From NCBI RefSeq assembly GCF_008831285.2, contig NC_045145.1, forward strand, positions 16,428,802-16,492,801: a DNA stretch of 64,000 nt. The letters are read 5' to 3'. Positions within the stretch are counted from its first letter, which is position 1; every line of letters begins with the position of its first letter. Positions 63,259 to 64,000 of this stretch are shown here, piece by piece. The notes under the pieces were generated by a model. That model saw only the letters and a program-made list of their open reading frames with translations, did no database searches and was not told the origin of the DNA. Source of the DNA: Nymphaea colorata. Lineage: Eukaryota > Streptophyta > Magnoliopsida > Nymphaeales > Nymphaeaceae. Made by a program: the position numbers and the translations under genes.

Positions 63259-64000
63259 TCTCTCTAAATTGTGTTTCTGCTATATATCTTTTGCCTGTGA
63301 TGGGGGACAGGGTTTTGTAAAATGTGGCGAATCTGATTCCAACTGTAGCAGAACCTATGTTTGCCATCGTCTCAGACTTTTTTCATTGTGAAACATTTTA
63401 CTCAGTGAAATCAAGGTTAAGATATTGAAAAGGGTTCAAATCTTGCAATGAAGGGATATCTTTTTTTCTCCTATTGGGAAAAACATTGTTTGTGGATAAA
63501 ATGATGTTTGTAACTTTGTACTTTTTACTTGTTAGAGATGGTTGGCTATTATCCATACGCATAGTTGTTTGTAGTAATTTTATGTTTCATATAAGCCAAG
63601 GCTTTTTGGAGTGCCTTTTTTATGAATAAGTTGCTAAAGTTGGTGGGAAAAAGTCGTTATAGAAACTTTTACTTCCTGTATGCCATATAACAAATTTATC
63701 ATTGATGTCTGGACTTAGCTATTCAAGTTTTGTTGGTTCTCCCCTCATGGGACTGAGCTTGAAAGTCATGCTCAAGCTTGCAATACTGAAGCCATGTAAA
63801 GCTTAAGCCTACATGCCTTAGCTTATGCATAGTCAAACAAAATGACTTTGAGTTATGAAGGTAGTGTAAATGGTCACTTGAATTGATGTTCTCGCTAATG
63901 CAAGCCCAACTACTGTACTGCTGTATGAATGCTTCTTTTGCTGCACAGTGTGGTTTGAAACTTGAGTTCTGTACATATATGACCTGTCCATTTATGCAAC
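63259..64000 (+). other. Presumed TGS1 intron, no exon recognised
   Basis: No sequence resembling the TGS1 methyltransferase core was found up to the window edge. The region is AT-rich and probably a large intron. A short open stretch at about 63308-63390 follows an AG but does not keep the TGS1 frame. Confidence 0.5.

Noticed and set aside
1-64000. CRISPR arrays, operons, ribosome binding sites, rRNA, organelle insertions
   Set aside because: Short repeats here are two-copy duplications or microsatellites, the genes are spliced plant nuclear genes, and no rRNA or organelle gene sequence was recognised.

Overview
The window is nuclear DNA of a flowering plant. The evidence is spliced protein genes with GT-AG (and two GC-AG) introns, AT-rich spacers full of decayed transposons and microsatellites, and plant-specific families (HECATE-type bHLH, long-tailed remorin, plant-style TGS1, mitochondrial MCCB). 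The coding exons are not strongly GC3-biased, which argues against a grass. The species cannot be fixed from the sequence alone.

Layout: (1) 1-11990, about 12 kb with no recognisable gene, holding microsatellites, short duplications and repeat debris. (2) 12232-12960 (+), an intronless HECATE1/2-type bHLH gene of 242 aa with two candidate TATA boxes and an overlapping upstream ORF. (3) 13.1-26.5 kb, a second gene-poor spacer with several small inverted-repeat elements. (4) 27149-35470 (+), a 13-exon gene for a 363-aa three-RRM protein of the DAZAP1/hnRNP type. (5) 37956-46266 (+), a complete 10-exon MCCB gene (585 aa). Its 3.7-kb fourth intron carries a decayed hAT transposase gene on the opposite strand, and a Tourist-like MITE is inserted into that gene's BED zinc finger. 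(6) 48113-54470 (-), a complete 7-exon remorin gene (565 aa). (7) 54.6-60.7 kb, a spacer with repeats and a long (TA)n. (8) 60730 to the window end (+), the N-terminal part of TGS1 with a WW domain; the methyltransferase exons lie beyond the window.

The genes are unrelated housekeeping or regulatory genes and no operon-like logic is expected. MCCB and remorin converge; remorin and TGS1 diverge across about 6 kb. All exon models were built by hand. Reading frame and splice phase close exactly for MCCB, the RRM gene and the remorin, so those models are strong. I found no convincing undescribed biological system. The best leads are two phase-proven GC-AG introns, an intron at the same place in all three RRMs, the nested transposons inside MCCB, and the overlapping upstream ORF of the HECATE gene.
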